NCBI RefSeq assembly: GCF_003966655.1
Contig: NZ_AP018795.1
Location: 62,001-126,000, forward strand
Reading direction: 5' to 3'
Length of the DNA stretch: 64,000 bases
Source: Acidithiobacillus ferridurans
Lineage (GTDB): Bacteria; Pseudomonadota; Gammaproteobacteria; Acidithiobacillales; Acidithiobacillaceae
The position numbers were made by a program, and so were the translations under genes. The notes under the pieces were generated by a model that was not told the DNA's origin, searched no databases, and was given only the letters and a program-made list of their open reading frames with translations. Shown here piece after piece: positions 9,012 to 19,981 of this stretch (the stretch's first letter is position 1; the number at the start of each line of letters is the position of its first letter).

Positions 9012-11060
9012 ATGGCCAACCCACGCGATCAACTATGCATCAACACGCTGCGCTTCCTGTCTGTGGACATGGTGCAGCACGCCAACAGCGGCCATCCGGG
9101 CCTGCCGCTCGGCGCCGCACCAATGGCCTATGTGTTGTGGACGCGCCTGCTCAAGCATCACCCGGCCAACCCGCACTGGTTCAATCGCGACCGCTTCGTG
9201 CTCTCGGCCGGACACGGTTCGGCGCTGCTCTACAGTCTGTTACACCTGAGCGGTTATGACCTTGCGCTGGACGACATCAAGCAGTTCCGTCAGTGGGGCA
9301 GCAAGACGCCCGGGCATCCCGAGCGCGGACACACGCCAGGCGTGGAAACCACCACCGGACCATTGGGGCAGGGCTTTGGCAATGCGGTCGGCATGGCGAT
9401 CGCCGAGGCGCAGCTCGCGGCCCGCTACAACCGACCCAATCACGCGCTCATCGATCACCATACGTTTGCCATCGTCAGCGATGGCGATCTGATGGAGGGC
9501 GTGGCCTCCGAAGCGGCCTCCCTTGCCGGTCATCTCAAGCTCGGCAAGCTCACCTGCCTTTACGACGACAACTACGTCACCCTGGCTGCCGGTACTGATA
9601 TCAGCTTCACCGAGAATCGAGCACTGCGCTTCGAGGCCTATGGTTGGCACACCATTTCGGTGGCGGACGGTAACGATGTGGCCGCGATCGAAGCCGCGCT
9701 GACCGCTGCACGCGCGGAAACTGCACGGCCGTCTCTGATCCTGGTGCGCACCCATATCGGGTTCGGTTCGCCCGAGCAGGACAGTTTCAAGGCGCACGGC
9801 TCACCACTCGGCGTGGACGATGTGCGCAAGACCAAACAGAAGCTGGGCTGGCCGACCGAGCCGGACTTCCTGATACCGGACGAAGCACTGGCGCATTTCC
9901 GCGAAGCGGTGGAGCTGGGTGCGCAGGACGAGGCAGCGTGGGACGAGCGCATGAGTGCCTACGCCAAGGCGTTCCCGGACATGGCAGAAGAGCTTCGGTA
10001 TCGTTTGCGCGACGAACTGCCGCCGGGCTGGGACACGGACATCCCAGTATTCGAAGCCGACGCCAAGGGTCTCGCCACGCGCGATGCATCTGGCAAGGTG
10101 ATGAACGCCATTGCGCCCAAACTGCTCGCGCTTACCGGCGGCTCGGCCGACCTCGACCCGTCGACGAAAACGGCCTTGAAGGGCATGGGCGACTTCAACC
10201 CGCCGCAGCTGAATAATACAGACAAACAAGGCTCCGACAGCGCTGGCTGGAGCTACGCCGGACGCAACCTGCACTTCGGCGTGCGCGAACATGCGATGGG
10301 TGCCATCGTCAACGGCCTCGCCGCGCACGGCGGTTTTATTCCGTATGGCTCGACCTTTTTGATCTTCTCCGACTACATGCGCCCAGCTATCCGGCTGGCC
10401 GCACTGATGGGGTTGCACGTCGTGCATGTATTCACGCACGACAGCATCGCCGTCGGCGAAGACGGCCCCACGCATCAACCGGTGGAGCAACTGGCGAGCC
10501 TCCGCGCCATTCCAAACCTCATCGTGATTCGTCCCGGCGATGCCAACGAAACCGCAGTCGCCTGGCGCGTCGCACTGGAAACACGCAAGCGGCCGGTGCT
10601 GCTGGTGCTGACCCGACAGGCGCTACCCACGCTCGATCGCAGGCATTATGCCGAGGCGGATGGTTTGCGCTGTGGTGCCTATGTGTTGAGCGATGCTCCG
10701 ACCGGCAGGCCGGATCTGATTTTCATTGCCAGCGGTTCTGAAGTCGCACTGGTCGTGGCTGCGCAGCAGAAATTGCTGGGGGACAAAATCCAGGTGCGCA
10801 TCGTCTCGATGCCAAGCTGGGAACTGTTCGATGCTCAGCCTCTCGAATACCGTAACGCGGTACTGCCGCCGGTGGTTGGCGCCAGGCTCGCGGTCGAAGC
10901 CGGCGTGTCGCAGGGCTGGCATCGTTATGTCGGCAGTCACGGCGATGTGCTCGCCGTAGATCGTTTTGGCGCATCGGCTCCTGGCGAGCTTGTGATGCGC
11001 GAGTATGGCTTCACCGTCGACAAGGTTTGCGCGCGAGCAAAGGCCCTGCTGGTCGGCTGA
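9012..11060 (+). CDS. tkt: Transketolase
   Basis: 682 residues, the usual transketolase length. The enzyme moves two-carbon units between sugar phosphates in the pentose phosphate and Calvin cycles. Thiamine-diphosphate and substrate features: SGHPGLPLG near residue 27, [12 protein letters not shown] near 115, the metal-site SDGDLMEG near 156, and the catalytic-glutamate segment [11 protein letters not shown] near 422. AAGGAG lies six bases before the ATG. It is followed in the same direction by 6-phosphogluconate dehydrogenase and glucose-6-phosphate dehydrogenase, so in this locus it probably serves the oxidative pentose phosphate route; a Calvin-cycle role is possible too. Confidence 0.95.
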   Translation: MANPRDQLCINTLRFLSVDMVQHANSGHPGLPLGAAPMAYVLWTRLLKHHPANPHWFNRDRFVLSAGHGSALLYSLLHLSGYDLALDDIKQFRQWGSKTPGHPERGHTPGVETTTGPLGQGFGNAVGMAIAEAQLAARYNRPNHALIDHHTFAIVSDGDLMEGVASEAASLAGHLKLGKLTCLYDDNYVTLAAGTDISFTENRALRFEAYGWHTISVADGNDVAAIEAALTAARAETARPSLILVRTHIGFGSPEQDSFKAHGSPLGVDDVRKTKQKLGWPTEPDFLIPDEALAHFREAVELGAQDEAAWDERMSAYAKAFPDMAEELRYRLRDELPPGWDTDIPVFEADAKGLATRDASGKVMNAIAPKLLALTGGSADLDPSTKTALKGMGDFNPPQLNNTDKQGSDSAGWSYAGRNLHFGVREHAMGAIVNGLAAHGGFIPYGSTFLIFSDYMRPAIRLAALMGLHVVHVFTHDSIAVGEDGPTHQPVEQLASLRAIPNLIVIRPGDANETAVAWRVALETRKRPVLLVLTRQALPTLDRRHYAEADGLRCGAYVLSDAPTGRPDLIFIASGSEVALVVAAQQKLLGDKIQVRIVSMPSWELFDAQPLEYRNAVLPPVVGARLAVEAGVSQGWHRYVGSHGDVLAVDRFGASAPGELVMREYGFTVDKVCARAKALLVG

Positions 11061-11192
11061 TGCGCTGTCTGCGTTGCTCTACAGCTGGATCGCAACACAC
11101 GCTTTTTCGAAACATTTTTTGTTATCGGTGGTAGCTGAAGAAACGCAGCAAGCGAGATCGGGATCACCCACCTCAAATAAGGAAACCCAAAG

Positions 11193-12212
11193 ATGCAGAT
11201 CGGAATGATAGGCCTGGGACGTATGGGCAGCAATATGGTGCGACGGCTGATACGGGGAGGACACCAATGCGTGGTGTACAACCGTCATCCCGGAGCCGTC
11301 AAGGCGCTCCACAGCGAAGGTGCCGTTGGCACGAACTCGCTTGACGATTTTGTCGCCCGTCTGACCAAACCACGCGCGATCTGGATGATGGTGCCGGCGA
11401 CGGTTGTGGATGAGGTGCTGGCGCAGCTGGTACCGCTGCTTGAAGCGGGCGATATCGTCATTGATGGTGGCAATTCCTACTACCGCGACGATATTCGGCG
11501 CGCTGCTGAATTGCAGCAACATGGGCTCCATTATGTGGATGCGGGTACCAGCGGCGGAGTCGCGGGTTTAGAACGCGGCTATTGCCTGATGATGGGCGGT
11601 GAGAAAGATACCGTCCAGCACCTTGATCCGATCTTCGCCACGCTTGCCCCCGGCCTAGGCACGGCAACTCCAACCCCGGGCCGGGACAAGCCCGCAGCCA
11701 CCGCAGATCAGGGCTATCTGCACTGCGGTCAGCACGGTGCCGGGCATTTCGTCAAGATGGTTCACAACGGGATCGAATATGGCCTGATGGCGGCGTATGC
11801 CGAGGGCCTGAATATTCTGCACAATGCCAATGTCGGCAAGCGCTCGCACGATAGCGATGCCGAGACCGCGCCGATGCGCAACCCGGAATTTTATCAGTAT
11901 GACCTGGATCTGCCCGAGATCGCGGAAGTCTGGCGACGTGGCAGCGTGGTGGCGTCATGGCTGCTTGATCTGACTGCAGCTGCGCTGGTTGAGGATGCTG
12001 ATCTCACCGGGTTCTCGGGGCGGGTGTCGGATTCGGGTGAGGGCCGCTGGACGGCACTGGCCGCTATCGATGAGGGCGTGCCGACACCGGTTATCAACGC
12101 GGCGCTGTTTGAGCGTTTTGCTTCGCGCGGCGATGCTGATTATGCCAACCGGATTCTGTCCGCGATGAGAAAGCAGTTTGGTGGGCACGACGAGAAAAAA
12201 GGCGAGCGCTGA
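11193..12212 (+). CDS. gnd: 6-phosphogluconate dehydrogenase (decarboxylating), short form
   Basis: 339 residues, matching the short YqeC/GndA-type family rather than the 470-residue enterobacterial enzyme. It oxidises 6-phosphogluconate to ribulose-5-phosphate and CO2. The N-terminal nucleotide site GLGRMGSN (residues 7-14), the substrate loop [11 protein letters not shown] near 116 and the catalytic segment with Lys188 and Asn192 ([12 protein letters not shown]) are all present. The short branch is often NAD-dependent, but cofactor preference is not proven here. AAGGAAA precedes the ATG. The next gene begins one base after its stop. Confidence 0.93.
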   Translation: MQIGMIGLGRMGSNMVRRLIRGGHQCVVYNRHPGAVKALHSEGAVGTNSLDDFVARLTKPRAIWMMVPATVVDEVLAQLVPLLEAGDIVIDGGNSYYRDDIRRAAELQQHGLHYVDAGTSGGVAGLERGYCLMMGGEKDTVQHLDPIFATLAPGLGTATPTPGRDKPAATADQGYLHCGQHGAGHFVKMVHNGIEYGLMAAYAEGLNILHNANVGKRSHDSDAETAPMRNPEFYQYDLDLPEIAEVWRRGSVVASWLLDLTAAALVEDADLTGFSGRVSDSGEGRWTALAAIDEGVPTPVINAALFERFASRGDADYANRILSAMRKQFGGHDEKKGER

Positions 12213-12213
12213 G

Positions 12214-13629
12214 ATGGAGCATACCGCAAACCGCATGATGCCGGCGGATGCGCTGGTGATCTTTGGCGTAACTGGCGATCTTGTCCACAAAATGATTTTC
12301 CCTGCGCTCTATGCGATGGCCAAGCACCGTGTACTCAACGTGCCGGTGGTAGGTGTTGCCGGTTCGAAGTTGAGCCTGGCGCAACTGCGTAAACGGGCGA
12401 AGGATAGCATCAAGCAAACCGGCAAGATCGATGACCGGGATGCCCTCGAACACCTCCTTTCCCTACTCCAGTATGTGGGCGGCGATTACAACGACCTGGA
12501 GACGTTCAAAGCCCTGAAACAGACCCTGGGCGATGCACAGCATCCTGCGCATTACCTTGCCATTCCCCCCGCACTGTTCGCGAAGGTGATCAAAGGGCTG
12601 GGTTCTTCTGGTCTGGCAGATCAGGCGCGCGTCATCGTCGAAAAGCCGTTCGGACGCGATCTGGCCTCGGCGCGGGAGCTCAACCGTATTGCGCTATCAG
12701 TGTTTAAAGAAGATTCGATTTTCCGCATTGACCACTATCTCGGGAAAGAGGCGATCATGAATATCCTTTATTTCCGATTCGCCAATTCGTTTCTCGAACC
12801 GATCTGGAACCGTAACCACGTGGCCAGCGTGCAGATCACCCTGGCCGAGGATTTCGGTGTAAAGGGTCGCGGAAAGTTTTACGAAAGCGCCGGTTGCCTG
12901 CGCGACGTCATCCAGAACCACATGTTCCAGGTTGCCGCGCTGCTGGCCATGGAGCCGCCGGCCTGTCAGGGCTATGGCGCCGTGCACAGCGAGAAAGCCA
13001 AAGTGTTTCAAGCCATGCGCCCCTTGCAGCCGGACGACATGGTGCGCGGCCAGTACGCGGGCTACCGCAAAGAGCCGGGCGTGGCGAAGGACTCGGACGT
13101 CGAGACATTCTGCGCATTGCGGCTGTTCATCGACTCGTGGCGCTGGCAAGGGGTGCCGTGGTACCTGCGTTCCGGCAAATGCCTGGCGGCAACAGCGGCT
13201 GAGGTTCTGGTGGAACTGAAACCACCGCCACAAAGGCTGTTCGACGATTCCGCACCGGCGGATGGGCGCGCCAATTACCTGCGCTTCCGGCTCTCTCCCA
13301 ACGCTGCCGTCGCCCTCGCCGTGCGCGTCAAGCGTGCTGGCAAAGAGTTCGTCGGCGACCAACGCGAGCTCTCCCTGCTGGATGAACAGCCGAACGAAGA
13401 AACACCCTACGAACGACTGCTGGGTGATGCCATGGCCGGCGATGGCGCGCTCTTCACCCGTGAGGATGCGGTGGAGGCTGCCTGGGCGGTAGTCGATCCG
13501 GTCCTTGAAACGCACCACCCGGCGCACTCCTATAAGCCGGGCAGCTGGGGACCGAAACAGGCTGACGCGCTGATTGCGGCAGACGGAATCTGGCACAACC
13601 CGAGGTTTTCTGATGTCACTTCCGATTGA
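12214..13629 (+). CDS. zwf: Glucose-6-phosphate 1-dehydrogenase
   Basis: 471 residues. The enzyme oxidises glucose-6-phosphate to 6-phosphogluconolactone and yields NADPH. The nucleotide-binding fold starts [11 protein letters not shown] near residue 16 and the signature RIDHYLGKE occupies residues 171-179, with the catalytic His and Lys. The ATG at 12214, one base after the gnd stop, is chosen because an earlier in-frame ATG at 12178 would add a poorly conserved stretch overlapping gnd by 35 bases. The next gene overlaps its 3' end by 17 bases. No separate 6-phosphogluconolactonase gene is seen in this block. Confidence 0.95.
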   Translation: MEHTANRMMPADALVIFGVTGDLVHKMIFPALYAMAKHRVLNVPVVGVAGSKLSLAQLRKRAKDSIKQTGKIDDRDALEHLLSLLQYVGGDYNDLETFKALKQTLGDAQHPAHYLAIPPALFAKVIKGLGSSGLADQARVIVEKPFGRDLASARELNRIALSVFKEDSIFRIDHYLGKEAIMNILYFRFANSFLEPIWNRNHVASVQITLAEDFGVKGRGKFYESAGCLRDVIQNHMFQVAALLAMEPPACQGYGAVHSEKAKVFQAMRPLQPDDMVRGQYAGYRKEPGVAKDSDVETFCALRLFIDSWRWQGVPWYLRSGKCLAATAAEVLVELKPPPQRLFDDSAPADGRANYLRFRLSPNAAVALAVRVKRAGKEFVGDQRELSLLDEQPNEETPYERLLGDAMAGDGALFTREDAVEAAWAVVDPVLETHHPAHSYKPGSWGPKQADALIAADGIWHNPRFSDVTSD

Positions 13630-15436
13630 AGACTATGCCCTGATTGGCGACTGCCATACGGCAGCGCTGGTCGGCAGCGATGGATCTATCGACTGGCTGT
13701 GCTTTCCGAGATTTGATTCGGGTGCTTGTTTTGCTGCACTGTTGGGCGAGCCTGAACACGGACGCTGGTTAATCGCGCCAGTCGCAGAAGTGCGTAATAT
13801 CCGGCGCAAATATCGCCCCGGCACACTGATTCTGGAAACCGATTTCGAGGCCGACGCAGGCGCTGTGCGGATCATCGACTTCATGTCGCTCTCGGAAGAT
13901 CGTTGGGATGTCCTGCGTATCGTTGAAGGATTGCGTGGGCGAGTGGCCATGCGCATGGAGCTCATCATCCGCTTCGATTATGGTTCCATCATGCCTTGGG
14001 TGCAGCGGTCGGGCGATACGCTGCTGGCGACCGCCGGGCCGGACCGGCTGGAATTGCGCAGCGAAGTCGCCGTCCACGGAGAAAACATGAAAACCATGGC
14101 CGAGTTCCACGTGAGCAAGGGCGAGAGGATAAACTTTGCGCTCAATTATCGTCCTTCTTATGAAGCAGCTCAATCAACCATCGATCCGGAACAGGAACTG
14201 GTGGCAACCGAGAACGAGTGGCGTAAATGGTCCAAACGCTGCACCTACCAGGGACGCTGGCGCGACGCCGTCTTGCGCTCGCTGATCACTCTAAAGGCCC
14301 TGACTTATGCGCCCACCGGAGGAATTATTGCAGCGCCCACAACTTCGTTGCCGGAGCAGCATGGTGGCGTGCGTAACTGGGACTACCGTTACTGCTGGCT
14401 GCGTGATGCCACCTTCACGTTGAACGCGCTGCTGCTCGCCGGTTACCACGAAGAGGCCGTGGCCTGGCGCGAGTGGTTACTGCGCGCCATAGCGGGTAGC
14501 CCCGAAAGTCTGCAAACACTCTACAGCGTGACGGGGGAGCGGCGTCTGGAAGAATACGTGGTGGACTGGTTGCCCGGCTATGGGCGCGCGGTGCCTGTGC
14601 GGCTGGGCAACGCGGCATCTAAGCAGTTCCAGCTTGATGTCTACGGCGAAGTCATGGACACATTGCATCTGGCGCGAACCGTCGGCCTGGACCCGGAGCC
14701 GGCCGCCTGGCGGGTACAAGTCGCCATACTCCAATTCCTGGAATCGAACTGGCAGCAGCCGGATGACGGCATCTGGGAAATGCGCGGGCCGCAGCGCCAT
14801 TACACCTACTCCAAAGTGATGGCATGGGTGGCTTTCGATCGGGCGGTCAAGGATGTCGAGGCCTTCGAGCTTGACGGCCCGGTTGAGCGTTGGCGGCAGG
14901 TGCGCGATGCGATTCACGCGCAGGTTTGTTCGGAGGGCTATGATGCGCAGCGCAACACATTCGTGCAGTTCTACGGCGCGCCGCATCTTGATGCAAGCCT
15001 GCTGTTAATTCCGCAGGTGGGCTTTCTGCCATCGGACGATCCGCGCGTACTGGGTACGATAGAGGCCATCAAGCGCGACCTCGTGGTCGATGGATTGGTG
15101 TTGCGTTATAAGACCGATGCCGACATAGATGCACTGCCGTCTGGAGAGGGCGCGTTTTTGCCTTGTTCATACTGGCTGGCCGGCAGTCTTGCGTTGATTG
15201 GACGGCGCGAAGAAGCTGAAGCCTTGTTCGAGCGCCTGCTTGGCTTGAGTAACGATGTTGGATTGCTGGCGGAAGAATACGATACACGCGGGCGCTGCAT
15301 GCTGGGTAATTTTCCGCAGGCGCTGACGCACACGGCACTGATCAATACGGCCTATTTGCTGTCTATTCCAGAGGAACAGGCCAAACGCGCCAGCGAGGCA
15401 GGCGAACGGCCAGCCGCTGTGCTCCAAACGTCATGA
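13613..15436 (+). CDS. Glycoside hydrolase family 15 protein (glucoamylase/trehalase-like)
   Basis: 607 residues of the compact GH15 type often annotated as glucoamylase or trehalase. Anchors: [18 protein letters not shown] at the N-terminus, [16 protein letters not shown] near 252, the presumed general-acid region [18 protein letters not shown] near 386, and LLAEEYD with the second catalytic Glu near 550. It releases glucose from alpha-glucans or trehalose. The ATG at 13613 has GAGG upstream and overlaps zwf, indicating translational coupling; the longer start at 13574 is less likely. The gene sits between zwf and a glucokinase-like gene, a logical order for glucan breakdown into the pentose phosphate route. 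Confidence 0.9.
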   Translation: MSLPIEDYALIGDCHTAALVGSDGSIDWLCFPRFDSGACFAALLGEPEHGRWLIAPVAEVRNIRRKYRPGTLILETDFEADAGAVRIIDFMSLSEDRWDVLRIVEGLRGRVAMRMELIIRFDYGSIMPWVQRSGDTLLATAGPDRLELRSEVAVHGENMKTMAEFHVSKGERINFALNYRPSYEAAQSTIDPEQELVATENEWRKWSKRCTYQGRWRDAVLRSLITLKALTYAPTGGIIAAPTTSLPEQHGGVRNWDYRYCWLRDATFTLNALLLAGYHEEAVAWREWLLRAIAGSPESLQTLYSVTGERRLEEYVVDWLPGYGRAVPVRLGNAASKQFQLDVYGEVMDTLHLARTVGLDPEPAAWRVQVAILQFLESNWQQPDDGIWEMRGPQRHYTYSKVMAWVAFDRAVKDVEAFELDGPVERWRQVRDAIHAQVCSEGYDAQRNTFVQFYGAPHLDASLLLIPQVGFLPSDDPRVLGTIEAIKRDLVVDGLVLRYKTDADIDALPSGEGAFLPCSYWLAGSLALIGRREEAEALFERLLGLSNDVGLLAEEYDTRGRCMLGNFPQALTHTALINTAYLLSIPEEQAKRASEAGERPAAVLQTS

Positions 15437-15456
15437 AGCTGCAATTGGGGAAGAAT

Positions 15457-16185
15457 ATGAAGATACTTGTTATCGACGTCGGCGGCTCGCACGTCAAGTG
15501 TATCGCTAGCGGGCAAACAAATCCCGTCAAATTCAAATCCGGGCCGAAGCTGACCCCGCACCAGATGGTGCGAAAAGTTCTGAAGATCACCAAGGATTGG
15601 CAATTCGACGCGGTTTCGATTGGTTATCCCGGCGTGGTTCGCTACGGCAAGATTGTCCGCGAACCGCACAATCTGGGTTCGGGCTGGATTGGCTTCGATT
15701 TTCAAGCGGCCTTCGGGCGCCCGGTAAAGGCCATCAACGATGGGGCAATGCAGGCACTCGGCGGCTACGAAGGCGGAAAGATGCTGTTTCTTGGCCTGGG
15801 AACGGGGCTGGGATCGGCACTCATCGTCGATGGTGCGATTGCGGCGATGGAACTTGGGCATCTGCATTACTCGGAGGGGTGCAACTACGAAGACTATCTG
15901 GGCAAACAGGGGCGCAAGCGGCTGGGAAACAAGAAATGGCGTGGCAAAGTAATGGATGCCTTGGAGGGTTTCCGCAAGGCACTGTTGCCCGATTACATCG
16001 TGCTGGGCGGAGGCAATGCCGCAAAGCTGAAGCGAATGCCGCCGCAGACCCGTCGTGGCGACAACGCCGATGCGCTTCTTGGCGGTTTCCGTTTGTGGGA
16101 ACGGCAAAACCGGAATGCTGCAGGGCCAAGTGGAAATGCATGGACCTTGCCTATCTGGTTTGTTGCCAATCATGCTATCGAGTGA
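15457..16185 (+). CDS. ROK-family kinase, polyphosphate glucokinase-like
   Basis: 242 residues. The phosphate-binding loop VIDVGGSHVK at the N-terminus, IGYPGVV near 58, the INDGAMQALG segment carrying the catalytic Asp, and GLGTGLGSALI near 112 place it in the ROK family close to polyphosphate/ATP glucokinases. GGGGAAG directly upstream of the ATG at 15457 decides the start; an in-frame ATG at 15433 overlaps the GH15 stop. The last 25 residues beyond NADALLGGF look like a non-conserved tail. Product would be glucose-6-phosphate for zwf. Polyphosphate as donor is inferred from family resemblance and the nearby PPK2 gene. Confidence 0.8.
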   Translation: MKILVIDVGGSHVKCIASGQTNPVKFKSGPKLTPHQMVRKVLKITKDWQFDAVSIGYPGVVRYGKIVREPHNLGSGWIGFDFQAAFGRPVKAINDGAMQALGGYEGGKMLFLGLGTGLGSALIVDGAIAAMELGHLHYSEGCNYEDYLGKQGRKRLGNKKWRGKVMDALEGFRKALLPDYIVLGGGNAAKLKRMPPQTRRGDNADALLGGFRLWERQNRNAAGPSGNAWTLPIWFVANHAIE

Positions 16186-16362
16186 ATCCGTTGAGCGCTG
16201 CGGTGCATTTCTGCAGATGGCGCAAACAAGCACATCCTGCTTCCGCATCCGTCGCGTATTCGATTATCTGCGCATGACGAATACTCGGCGCCCGCAACGC
16301 TCGGAGGTGGCTGAGAACAAATTTACCGCAACCTATTTACTGATACAGGAATCTATGGTATG

Positions 16363-16402
16363 AGTTGTAACTCTTCAGTGGTTTACTATTATGGGGGGGT
16401 AG
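16363..16402 (+). promoter_or_regulatory. Leader of the nuo operon: small inverted repeat, possible promoter, strong RBS
   Basis: GAGTT-GT-AACTC forms a short inverted repeat at 16363-16374. TTGTAA (16365-16370) and TATTAT (16387-16392) are 16 bases apart and resemble a promoter, but its start point would fall inside the G-rich ribosome site (16393-16399), which makes it doubtful. The rest of the 16186-16409 interval contains no gene that I can support. Confidence 0.25.
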
Positions 16403-16409
16403 CTTTCGT

Positions 16410-16844
16410 ATGACCCAGCTCATCGTCGCTGTGCCTCCAATACTTTGGCCGCTAGTCGTCTATTTTTTTGTTGTTATTGCTCTCGTTGTCACGATCCTCG
16501 CTGTCTCTTCGATACTCGGCGAACGCACGATCGGCCGAGCAACCAACGACATATTCGAGTCCGGCATTGTCACGGTCGGCAATGCCCGCTTTCGCGTACC
16601 GGCAAAATTTTATCTTATCGCCATGTTCTTTGTGATATTTGATCTAGAGACGGTATATCTCTTTGCATGGTCCGTCGTTGTGCGCACGGTCGGTTGGCCC
16701 GGCTATTTTGAGGCGCTCGCATTTATCATGATGCTCGTGGCGGCATTGGCATACCTGTGGCGAACAGGGGCACTTGAGTGGGCGCCAACCGGACGTCGGC
16801 CACTGGTGGTCACCGCAGAACGACGAGGGGAAACGAAGCAATGA
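16410..16844 (+). CDS. nuoA: NADH-quinone oxidoreductase subunit A
   Basis: 144-residue membrane subunit of complex I with three predicted helices. The segments [20 protein letters not shown] and [13 protein letters not shown] are the conserved NuoA signature, the latter carrying the acidic residues near the quinone end of the membrane arm. First gene of the nuo operon. A G-rich ribosome site precedes the ATG by about ten bases. The stop overlaps the nuoB start (ATGA). Confidence 0.95.
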   Translation: MTQLIVAVPPILWPLVVYFFVVIALVVTILAVSSILGERTIGRATNDIFESGIVTVGNARFRVPAKFYLIAMFFVIFDLETVYLFAWSVVVRTVGWPGYFEALAFIMMLVAALAYLWRTGALEWAPTGRRPLVVTAERRGETKQ

Positions 16845-17479
16845 AGTGGCAATTAACTGAAACATCTAACAAGCCCCCTGAATCAATCGATACAGGGACG
16901 ATCGACGACAACGTCCGGCGCAACGTGCTGCTAACGCGCCTTGAAGATCTTGTTTCCTGGGGTCGCAAAAACTCTGTCTGGCCTTTTAACTTTGGGCTTT
17001 CTTGTTGCTATGTAGAAATGGCAACAAGTTTCACCAGCAAATACGACATTGCACGGTTTGGTTCGGAAATCATTAGAGGCAGTCCACGACAAGCGGACTT
17101 GATGGTCGTGTCAGGGACTGTGTTCATGAAGATGGCGCCCGTACTGAAGCGCTTATATGAACAGATGATGGCCCCACGTTGGGTGATATCCATGGGCTCC
17201 TGCGCTAATTCTGGGGGGATGTACGATATTTACAGTGTCGTACAAGGGGTCGACAAGATTATACCCGTCGACGTGTATGTGCCAGGTTGTCCGCCTCGGC
17301 CGGATGCCCTGTTGCAAGGCCTCATTTTGCTTCAAGAATCAATAGGAAAAGAGCGGCGTCCATTGAGTTGGACTTTAGGGCCACAGACCACAGAGCGGTC
17401 TCCGAAACCAAGCCAACGCGACTTAGATAACGCTGAAAGAATCAAAGTTACAGGTCTTAGACATATGGATAAGGTTTAA
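16841..17479 (+). CDS. nuoB: NADH-quinone oxidoreductase subunit B
   Basis: 212-residue peripheral subunit that holds Fe-S cluster N2, the last electron carrier before quinone. The adjacent cysteines in GLSCCYVEM (Cys55-Cys56), the Cys in [10 protein letters not shown] and the Cys in YVPGCPPRP are the four N2 ligands. The ATG at 16841 overlaps the nuoA stop; a longer reading from 16778 would lie inside nuoA. A 277-bp gap, not typical of this otherwise tight operon, follows before nuoCD. Confidence 0.96.
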   Translation: MKWQLTETSNKPPESIDTGTIDDNVRRNVLLTRLEDLVSWGRKNSVWPFNFGLSCCYVEMATSFTSKYDIARFGSEIIRGSPRQADLMVVSGTVFMKMAPVLKRLYEQMMAPRWVISMGSCANSGGMYDIYSVVQGVDKIIPVDVYVPGCPPRPDALLQGLILLQESIGKERRPLSWTLGPQTTERSPKPSQRDLDNAERIKVTGLRHMDKV

Positions 17480-17719
17480 GGGACATACTGCTTGAGCTGC
17501 AGATTGCCAGTTGTTTGCACAAGAGCTGATGTTGAGCACGTGAATTTACCGGATACTGATGCAAAGCGTTGACGCAATGTTAACTGGCGCACGGACACAA
17601 GACAGACTATGCCTGCAGACTGTTTTGTAAAATAGGATGCGTTAGGAGAGATGCTGGATCTCGGGGAGTTCACGCGGAACTGCATACGGTACGCCGCCCC
17701 TCGCCCTTAAAACATTCTT

Positions 17720-17735
17720 GGTGGCTCATGCCACC
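17720..17735 (+). other. Stem-loop before nuoCD
   Basis: GGTGGC-TCAT-GCCACC is a perfect 6-bp stem with a four-base loop, eleven bases upstream of the nuoCD ribosome site AGGAG (17747-17751). It lies in the only long intergenic gap of the operon (17480-17756). No run of T follows, so it is not a classical terminator; an RNA processing or stabilising element is possible. The rest of the gap shows no gene. Confidence 0.4.
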
Positions 17736-17756
17736 CGCAGAACGTCAGGAGCCACA

Positions 17757-19508
17757 ATGGGCAGTTCGGATGCCGCCATCTGCGATTTACACCGTATATT
17801 CGGGCAAGATCATTTCGTCTCGCAACCTGCATGCGATGCAGACATTCCCATGATTTGGGTCGCGAAAGATACATTTCATGCCGTGCTTCGCTACCTAAAA
17901 TCGAGCATCGACAGGCCGTACCGGATGCTATACGACATGACCGCCATCGACGAACGGGTACGCAATCACCGTGAAGGCCAGCCGCCAAGCGATTTTACGG
18001 TTGTCTATCACCTCCTATCTTTTGAGCGCAATGCCAGTCTGCGAATAAAAGTGGCCCTGCTCGGGGAGTATCCGTCGCTTCCAACCATCACCGATACGTG
18101 GCCCGCGGCAAATTGGTACGAGCGTGAGGTTTGGGACATGTTTGGCATCACGTTTGATGGGCACCTACACATGACACGACTCCTGCTCCCACCAACATGG
18201 GACGGGCACCCACTGCGCAAAGAGCACCCCGCACGCGCTACCGAGATGGGCGAGTATAGGCTCCCCGACGACAAACAGGATCGGGAACAAGAGGCTTTGC
18301 GGTTCAAGCCTGAAGACTGGGGCATGAAAAGCGGCGACGGCAATACCGACTTTATGTTTCTTAATCTTGGACCCAACCACCCCGGCGTACACGGCGTATT
18401 CCGCATTATCTTGCAATTGGATGGTGAGGAGATCGTCGACGCCGTGCCTGATATCGGGTATCACCACCGTGGTGCCGAAAAAATGGCGGAGCGCCAGTCT
18501 TGGCACAGCTATATCCCCTATACCGACCGCATCGATTATTTGGGCGGCGTGATGAATAACTTGCCCTATGTTTTAGCAGTCGAGAAATTGGCGGGGATCG
18601 TGGTACCCGATCGCGTCAAGGTAATTAGGGTCATGATGGCGGAGTTTTTTCGAATTGCGAGTCACCTCGTTTTTTACGGTACGTTTGTCCAAGACATCGG
18701 TGCCCTGTCGCCGGTGTTTTATATGTTTTCTGACCGCGAGCGCGTTTTTGACATTGTCGAAGCGATTTGCGGTGGCCGCATGCACCCGAGCTGGTTTCGC
18801 ATTGGCGGGGTCGCGCATGACTTACCGGAGGGCTGGGATCGTTTGGTGGCGGATTTTTTGACGTACTTCAAGCCGCGCATGGATCACTACGATCGCATGC
18901 TTATGGGCAATAAGATTTTGAAAAAACGCACCCAAGGGGTCGGTCAGTATACCGTGGATGAAGCCATCGAGTGGGGTGTCACGGGTGCCGGCCTGCGGGC
19001 TTGTGGCTTGGAGTGGGACTTTCGAAAGAAACAACCGTATTCCGGGTACGATCAATTCGAGTTCGACATTCCTATAGCCACGCATGGCGACTCTTATGAC
19101 CGGTGTTGGGTCCGCGTCCAGGAGCTCCGTCAGAGCGTGCGCATAATAGAGCAGTGCCTTGCCCATATGCCAGTAGGCGAATATAAGGCCCGTCACCACC
19201 TTACGACACCGCCGCTCAAAGACCACACCATGCACGATATAGAAACGCTGATTAACCACTTTTTAGGCGTCAGTTGGGGCCCAGTTATGCCTCCCGGCGA
19301 GGCATTCCAGAATATTGAGGCCACCAAGGGGGCGAATGGCTATTACTTGGTAAGCGATGGAAGCACGATGTCCTACCGCACGCGCATTCGCACACCCTCT
19401 TTCCCCCACCTGCAAATGATTCCTTTGATTTCGCGCGGATTCATGATTCCCGATCTGATCGCCACACTCGGCAGTATAGATTTTGTTATGGCCGACGTTG
19501 ACCGCTGA
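17757..19508 (+). CDS. nuoCD: NADH-quinone oxidoreductase, fused subunits C and D
   Basis: 583 residues. The N-terminal 180 residues are NuoC ([14 protein letters not shown] and [16 protein letters not shown]), the rest is NuoD, which forms the quinone site with NuoB ([38 protein letters not shown], and the C-terminal [18 protein letters not shown]). Fusion of C and D is known from enterobacteria and some other proteobacteria. The ATG at 17757 has AGGAG five bases upstream; the frame stays open back to 17718. The stop is followed at once by nuoE. Confidence 0.96.
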   Translation: MGSSDAAICDLHRIFGQDHFVSQPACDADIPMIWVAKDTFHAVLRYLKSSIDRPYRMLYDMTAIDERVRNHREGQPPSDFTVVYHLLSFERNASLRIKVALLGEYPSLPTITDTWPAANWYEREVWDMFGITFDGHLHMTRLLLPPTWDGHPLRKEHPARATEMGEYRLPDDKQDREQEALRFKPEDWGMKSGDGNTDFMFLNLGPNHPGVHGVFRIILQLDGEEIVDAVPDIGYHHRGAEKMAERQSWHSYIPYTDRIDYLGGVMNNLPYVLAVEKLAGIVVPDRVKVIRVMMAEFFRIASHLVFYGTFVQDIGALSPVFYMFSDRERVFDIVEAICGGRMHPSWFRIGGVAHDLPEGWDRLVADFLTYFKPRMDHYDRMLMGNKILKKRTQGVGQYTVDEAIEWGVTGAGLRACGLEWDFRKKQPYSGYDQFEFDIPIATHGDSYDRCWVRVQELRQSVRIIEQCLAHMPVGEYKARHHLTTPPLKDHTMHDIETLINHFLGVSWGPVMPPGEAFQNIEATKGANGYYLVSDGSTMSYRTRIRTPSFPHLQMIPLISRGFMIPDLIATLGSIDFVMADVDR

Positions 19509-19516
19509 GGATGCCC

Positions 19517-19981
19517 ATGCTGACTATCGACGAACAACAGGAAATAGAGGCCCAATACCCCCGTTACGCCACCAAACAAGGGGCGAGTGTTGAGGCATTA
19601 AAAATTGTCCAACGCCGCTGTGGCTGGGTGTCCGACGAAGATGTCAAAGAGGTGGCTGCGTTTTTAGATATGCCTTACGAGGAATTGGAGGGTGTGGCGA
19701 CTTTCTATAACTTGGTGTTTAGGCGGCCCGTCGGAAGACACACCATTCTTATCTGCGACAACGTCAGTTGCTGGATTACAGGTTATCGGGCCATACGCGA
19801 TGCCCTCATTACCCGTCTGGGCGCTGAACTCGGCGAAACAACCGCCGACAAGCGATTTACTCTCTTGCCGATACCGTGTTTGGGGGCCTGCGACCATGCA
19901 CCGGCTATGATGGTCGGACTGGATCTACACGGTGACCTTCAGGTGGATCAGATCGATGTAATTTTGCAGAAATATGAATAA
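19517..19981 (+). CDS. nuoE: NADH-quinone oxidoreductase subunit E
   Basis: 154 residues, thioredoxin-like subunit binding the 2Fe-2S cluster N1a. Ligands are the two Cys in ICDNVSCW and the two in CLGACDHAP. GAGG at 19507-19510 is six bases from the ATG at 19517, so this start is preferred over the ATG at 19511 that abuts it. Overlaps nuoF by eight bases. Confidence 0.95.
   Translation: MLTIDEQQEIEAQYPRYATKQGASVEALKIVQRRCGWVSDEDVKEVAAFLDMPYEELEGVATFYNLVFRRPVGRHTILICDNVSCWITGYRAIRDALITRLGAELGETTADKRFTLLPIPCLGACDHAPAMMVGLDLHGDLQVDQIDVILQKYE

Noticed and set aside
17476-17685. 69-codon minus-strand frame in the nuoB-nuoCD gap
   Set aside because: No ribosome site or recognisable motif, and on the wrong strand for the operon.
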